A DNA stretch of 64,000 nt from positions 49,627,568 through 49,691,567 of the forward strand of contig NC_088866.1 in NCBI RefSeq assembly GCF_032884065.1. Reading direction: 5' to 3'. Positions within the stretch are counted from its first letter, which is position 1. Each line of letters starts with the position of its first letter. The notes beneath the pieces were generated by a model. That model saw only the letters and a program-made list of their open reading frames with translations. It made no database searches and was not told the origin of the DNA. This stretch comes from Artemia franciscana. Lineage: Eukaryota; Arthropoda; Branchiopoda; Anostraca; Artemiidae. Of the stretch, positions 43,636-64,000 are shown piece after piece. A program made the translations under genes and the position numbers.

Positions 43636-44357
43636 CTCTCTTAACATTAGGAAGGCCTCCATTGCTAGGATTTTTTAGAAAATAGCTATAATTTTTTAGA
43701 AAATAGTTAGTTACGATGTTCTCTAGCGGTATTCAAGTTGAGGCGAAATGGGCAACTAAGAAGAAAAAAAGGCGTCAAACGGTATAATTAAGACATTTGT
43801 ATTTACCCTTTTAATGACAGATTTATTTAAGGTTTCTAGTTATTTTTGTTCTAGGTTATTTTTGTTCTAGGCCCAAACAAAAGCATCACTTAAGATTAAA
43901 CTCAAAGTTAACATTACATGATTTTATTTCAAAATCTGCTTCACAGTTAACTTCAAGTTACTTCAACTTTGAAGTCAAGGTTTCATGATTTTATTTCTAG
44001 TTTCAGACAATATGTCACGACGGGAACATTCTATTGCCAGGTGTGGATTCGCAATATAGAATGACCTTGACAAAAATTACCTCAAAATGACGTAGAGTAA
44101 TTTAGTCTGTGTTTTATAAACAGACAAATGCACACTCATTTATTTCGCAAAGAGGGGGAAGGGTGATTTCGTCGAACCCAAGGTACAAGTGAGATGTATG
44201 GGACATGTAGAAATTGGAAAACTGGTCAAGGCTGGATATGCGAAATAAGGGACACGGACCCAAACCACCTTCCCTGCTTATAAAGTCTCTCTCCTACTAT
44301 TCAAGATGTTTTCCCACAAAATATTTAATTATAGCACTAATAACTGACGTCTACGGT

Positions 44358-44588
44358 GAGCTGTTAGTAGTAGTAGTTGCAATAGTTTTCACAGATTAGC
44401 GGGGATTACTGATGATCAGAGAGATATTATCAGGGATTATGAATTTTTTTTTATGAAGGGAAAGAATATTCTTTCATATATAATAGGAGAACAAAGCAAC
44501 AAGGACGATAGAGAAACTTCGTGCGAATAGGGATTATTATAGATTATAAATCTTAAGGATTTTATGATATCACTGATAGACCAAAAAA
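44358..44588 (+). mobile_element. 231 bp 5'-truncated copy of the TAG-tailed retrotransposon 3' end, with TSD
   Basis: Near-identical to 41421-41653 (shared from 'gagctgttagtagtagtag' to 'gatagaccaaaaaa'). Flanked by the 12 bp direct repeat gacgtctacggt at 44346-44357 and 44589-44600, and ending in an A run, i.e. a target-primed insertion. It fixes the true 3' end of the family and is much closer in sequence to the 41.4 kb copy than the other fragments are, so it is recent. Confidence 0.85.
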
Positions 44589-44600
44589 GACGTCTACGGT

Positions 44601-45739
44601 TGCCAATATTTTGAACATTAAAATGGTATAGACTGGACTAAAAAGGCCCTATAGCTAATTATACGTTTTCAGAATATCCTTCCGATTCTAACCTATTTAT
44701 ACCTTTTGAAAACATTTACTTAGCCCAAACTGCCTTTCTATCTATTATTAAAGTGAATTAAAATATAATAAGGGGTAAAACTTATAATTAAGACTGAAAA
44801 CATTTACTGTCTTAATTAAAAGTTTTACCCGCTATTACCAGTGGCACAAATTCGTGAAAAACACAGGAGGGCACAAGCCCTACCCATGCTCCCGATCCAA
44901 TTGACGCCACTTATTATTACATTTTCATTTCACTTTAATTATTGGGGTCTGATAAAACAAAGGAAAAGGAAATGATTCTGATTTATTTTCTACTTCTTCT
45001 ATTTCTTTAACCAAAGGATTTTGTCAGAGTACTAAAGGCTACCACAAGTCACTTTTAAAACTTTTAAGCATTGAAACCACTTTTTTATGCTAAAATCGGT
45101 AGACATTAACTAAAAAACATTTGTCTTAGTAAGGCTTAACTGTTTTATATCTTCTCTCACTTGTCTCTTATTTTGGACAAACACAAACGGTTGCAAGGAA
45201 TTATACATACTGGCTGGGGGGGGGGGGGCTCCTCTATAGTTTTCCCACACCTGATTCCAAAGAAGTATCTGAACGAAATTCCATACTAAGAGATATACTA
45301 CATTAGTTGAAGAGACTGCGAAAATGGCTACAAGGATTTTTTTGAATACTACGAACAGTGAAAATAAAATCTGATTTTTTTTTAATTACGCGAAATTAAA
45401 GAATATCTTATCAACCAATTAAAATTAGTCAATTAATTAAACAACGATGAATTTAATCCAGTTATTGAAAACATATTTTAATTAAGTTTTTAATTACACG
45501 AAAGCTTACGCAACTATATATGTCTTAAAAATGGGGGAAAATCAGGAATTCTTTTTTAGTGGAAGAGGACCTCCATATTCAGATACGCAGTTTTGGTATT
45601 AGTGGGCGCTAGATAAGAACATCAACAAAAATAAGCGAAAAACATATTAACCCAAAATCTTAAGAAAGTATGACTTGGGGGCAAAAAAGCATATATATAT
45701 AGAATCAAATAAAAAAGATAAAATATAAACAAATATAGA
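44601..45739. other. Stretch without recognised features
   Basis: AT-rich with a short inverted pair of 'taaaacttataattaagactgaaaaca' and 'tgtcttaattaaaagttttac' around 44775-44830 and a G11 run near 45216. No coding or element ends seen. Confidence 0.5.
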
Positions 45740-46340
<601 letters not shown>

Positions 46341-46769
46341 CGTGCTACTGTTCGGCTTGCCGAACACATAGTTTATTCGGGGATCCCTATTGGTCGGTCT
46401 ATGCTTGAAACGCGTTATCTTTTGCAGAGTCATCTGCAGAAACGGATCTCTTTAGCTTATGGCCGTGTTGCAGTTTATAAGCGTCAGTTTAATCGGCGGA
46501 TTTTGGCCCATCTGTACAATGCAATGGCACTGCCTCATCTGTATTTAAGTCCCTTTTGGAGGATATTCCAAAAGGAAGATAAGAAAGAATTGCGGTCTAC
46601 ATATTATAAATATGCGAAGTACCTCTTACGGCTTCCACCATGGACAAGTAACGGTATTGTGACAAGTCGGTATAGGGTTATCGACCCTAATGAAGCGATC
46701 ATAGCCCAGATCGCCAGATATAACTCTAATATTGTTACTCATCCTTGGGTAATTATTTTGAGGCAATAG
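46341..46769 (+). mobile_element. Retrotransposon C-terminal ORF fragment, open for ~140 codons
   Basis: The open frame runs out of the AT tract and contains [50 protein letters not shown] and [11 protein letters not shown], ending at TAG 46767-46769. The pattern of a helical segment, '[10 protein letters not shown]', then '[11 protein letters not shown]' is that of the region following the reverse transcriptase of non-LTR elements. This family differs from the TAG-tailed one. It lies opposite to and outside the PINK1 exons. No catalytic motif. Confidence 0.6.
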
Positions 46770-46909
46770 GTTTTGTTTTTTGTAGTTAGATATCCATTTG
46801 TTCTTTATTTTTCTTGTGTTTGTGTATTCTTTTGTAGTGTGTTTTTTTACTTTTTTATTTTATACTCCATCTGTTTCTTTTGATAGGAAATAAATATATA
46901 CATACATAG

Positions 46910-47049
<140 letters not shown>

Positions 47050-47065
47050 ATAAAGAAGTGAATAC

Positions 47066-62387
<15,322 letters not shown>

Positions 62388-64000
62388 CTGATATAATAAG
62401 ACTAAATTTAACTGAGAAAGGTGTGGCATCTACCGATTCACACTAAAATCTATACACCAACTGGCATAATTTCTATTCCATCTTAGGACCGACATAGTTG
62501 AAAGAACAAAAACTAAACGGAAAATCCCAAAAATTTCATCTTGTGACCAACGTACCGTCAAATGCAAATACTAATTTTTGGCGGAAACTCTTGTAAATGT
62601 CAAATATCAGAGATATCACAAAACTTTCAGCAGCCACAGCTGAACCCTAGAACTTGCGTGAATTTCATCTTAGGACCAACCTAGTGCAGAACATTGTCAC
62701 TTGTTTTTGCAGAAACTCCCGACAATGTCACCGAAGTTCCAGCAAGAACAGCTGTGGCCAAAATTTCTGGGAAATCAATTTTTTAAAATTCAAATTTTCC
62801 AAGAAATTGACTATTATACAGAAAACTAATTATTGACGTTCCAATTTCATTTTAGTGCACACTTAGTGGTGACATCTATAAATTTTTTAGAAAATACTGC
62901 AACAATTTGACCATCTCCACTAAAGATGTTACCTCTACACTACTTTCCAGACGCATTTGACAATGAGGATTTCTCTTTTCTTTAAACACCAGATTCACGA
63001 CGCTTTACCGCGCCTGCATATCCTAATTTACAAGAGAAATTATTTTTTTTTCTTTCAAGGCCGATAAGGCCAATTTTAGTTTGACCATGCTATATTTCCA
63101 ACTAATACTTGGGAAAAATTTCATGTTCTAGAGTTTCCTGGAAATTTTAATATTTGACACTTTTTGAAAGCCTTCAAAGGAAAGCTTTACCTTCTTAAGT
63201 TGTTTGGTGCTATATGCAGGGTTCGGACAGGTCGGGTCGTTCCAAATTATAGGCTCTGTCCTATTTATATAGGATTCGCCGAGCCCAAATATAGGGTTCG
63301 GAAGTCTTCGGGATCAAATCGGTGGTAGATGGTGTGTTTTTATGTTTTTTATGTTTTTTTTATATGTTTTTAGCTATATATTTTTCATTAGCTATATGTT
63401 TTTCAGCTATGTTTTTAGCTAATTTTTCACCCACGTTTCTTTTTTCTCAAATTTGGCATCCGCTTTAACCAGAAGCTACACATAGAGACCATGAATCTCA
63501 AATAGATCTTTATCACTGTAAAAAACTGAAATCCCGATTTTTCAAAAAAATTTTTAATTTGAATTTTCACTGTACTTTGAACTTTAAAAAATAAATCATA
63601 ACCGAAGATAGTTTTTGAAAGCAATCTTTATCTCGGGAATTTTCCAGAAAGCCTATTGAGAACCTCACTTTGATGAACCGTACTAGCCGGAAAGCACAAC
63701 TGGTGATGAATTACACTCTGTCGTGTTTTTCTGGTCAGTCAAATAATGGATACAGAAAGAACACTGCACGAATTTTCCTTTTGGTCAGAATGAAACTGTC
63801 TGTCAGGATTAGTTTTGACAATAATATTAAGTCTAGTGGTCCAAAAAAGAGAAAGAAAAAAAATACTGAACAACAACTTAGAACTAAAATAAACATTAAC
63901 TAATAAAACAAAAAATATAAATTATAATGTGGCAAAATGGGAAAAATATTGAGATTGATAACAATATGAAATATGTTATCTAAAATTACATATATATAAA
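62388..64000 (-). other. Pink1 upstream intron (to window end), no further exon found
   Basis: The preceding Pink1 exon should end in a codon completed by G and encode the N-lobe hinge; I found none here. The stretch is AT-rich with T runs near 63340-63360. Open frames at 63427-63903 have no recognisable domain. Confidence 0.55.

Overview
This is a window of an AT-rich metazoan nuclear genome. It has two recognisable host genes, both split by long GT-AG introns: a complete arthropod-type sugar/trehalose transporter (Tret1-like) on the + strand and the kinase C-lobe end of PINK1 on the - strand. The genes converge tail to tail. The rest is introns and intergenic DNA full of transposable elements, element-derived tandem arrays and very long (AT)n tracts. 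The transporter type and repeat style suggest an arthropod; from memory the commonest repeat resembles brine shrimp (Artemia) sequence, but I could not check this.

Layout. 1-9750: three copies of a ~1.6 kb non-coding interspersed repeat (called R1 here), a tRNA-derived SINE with a perfect 12 bp target duplication, a 148 bp hAT-type MITE and a dead hAT transposase tail. 9755-31520: the Tret1-like gene, eight coding exons joining into an uninterrupted 507-residue frame, with a poly(A) signal at 32049. Its introns hold another hAT MITE, minisatellites, an R1 copy interrupted by a 1,998 bp Helitron (exact ends deduced from unoccupied R1 copies in the same window) and a non-LTR retrotransposon fragment. 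32.1-47 kb: a diverged tandem array, four fragments of one TAG-tailed non-LTR retrotransposon family, a tandem tRNA-like repeat and two terminal-inverted-repeat elements. 47.0-62.4 kb: three PINK1 exons read right to left, with more R1, (AT)n and simple-repeat arrays in the introns. 62.4-64 kb: the next PINK1 intron; the N-lobe exons lie beyond the window and the last exon was not found.

The two genes have no evident functional link: one is a plasma-membrane sugar carrier, the other a mitochondrial quality-control kinase. The most unusual material is the R1 family: it carries long fold-back arms and a small terminal hairpin, it served as the Helitron landing site, and its terminal ~30 bp is embedded in every unit of a ~155 bp tandem array at 57.5-58.4 kb.
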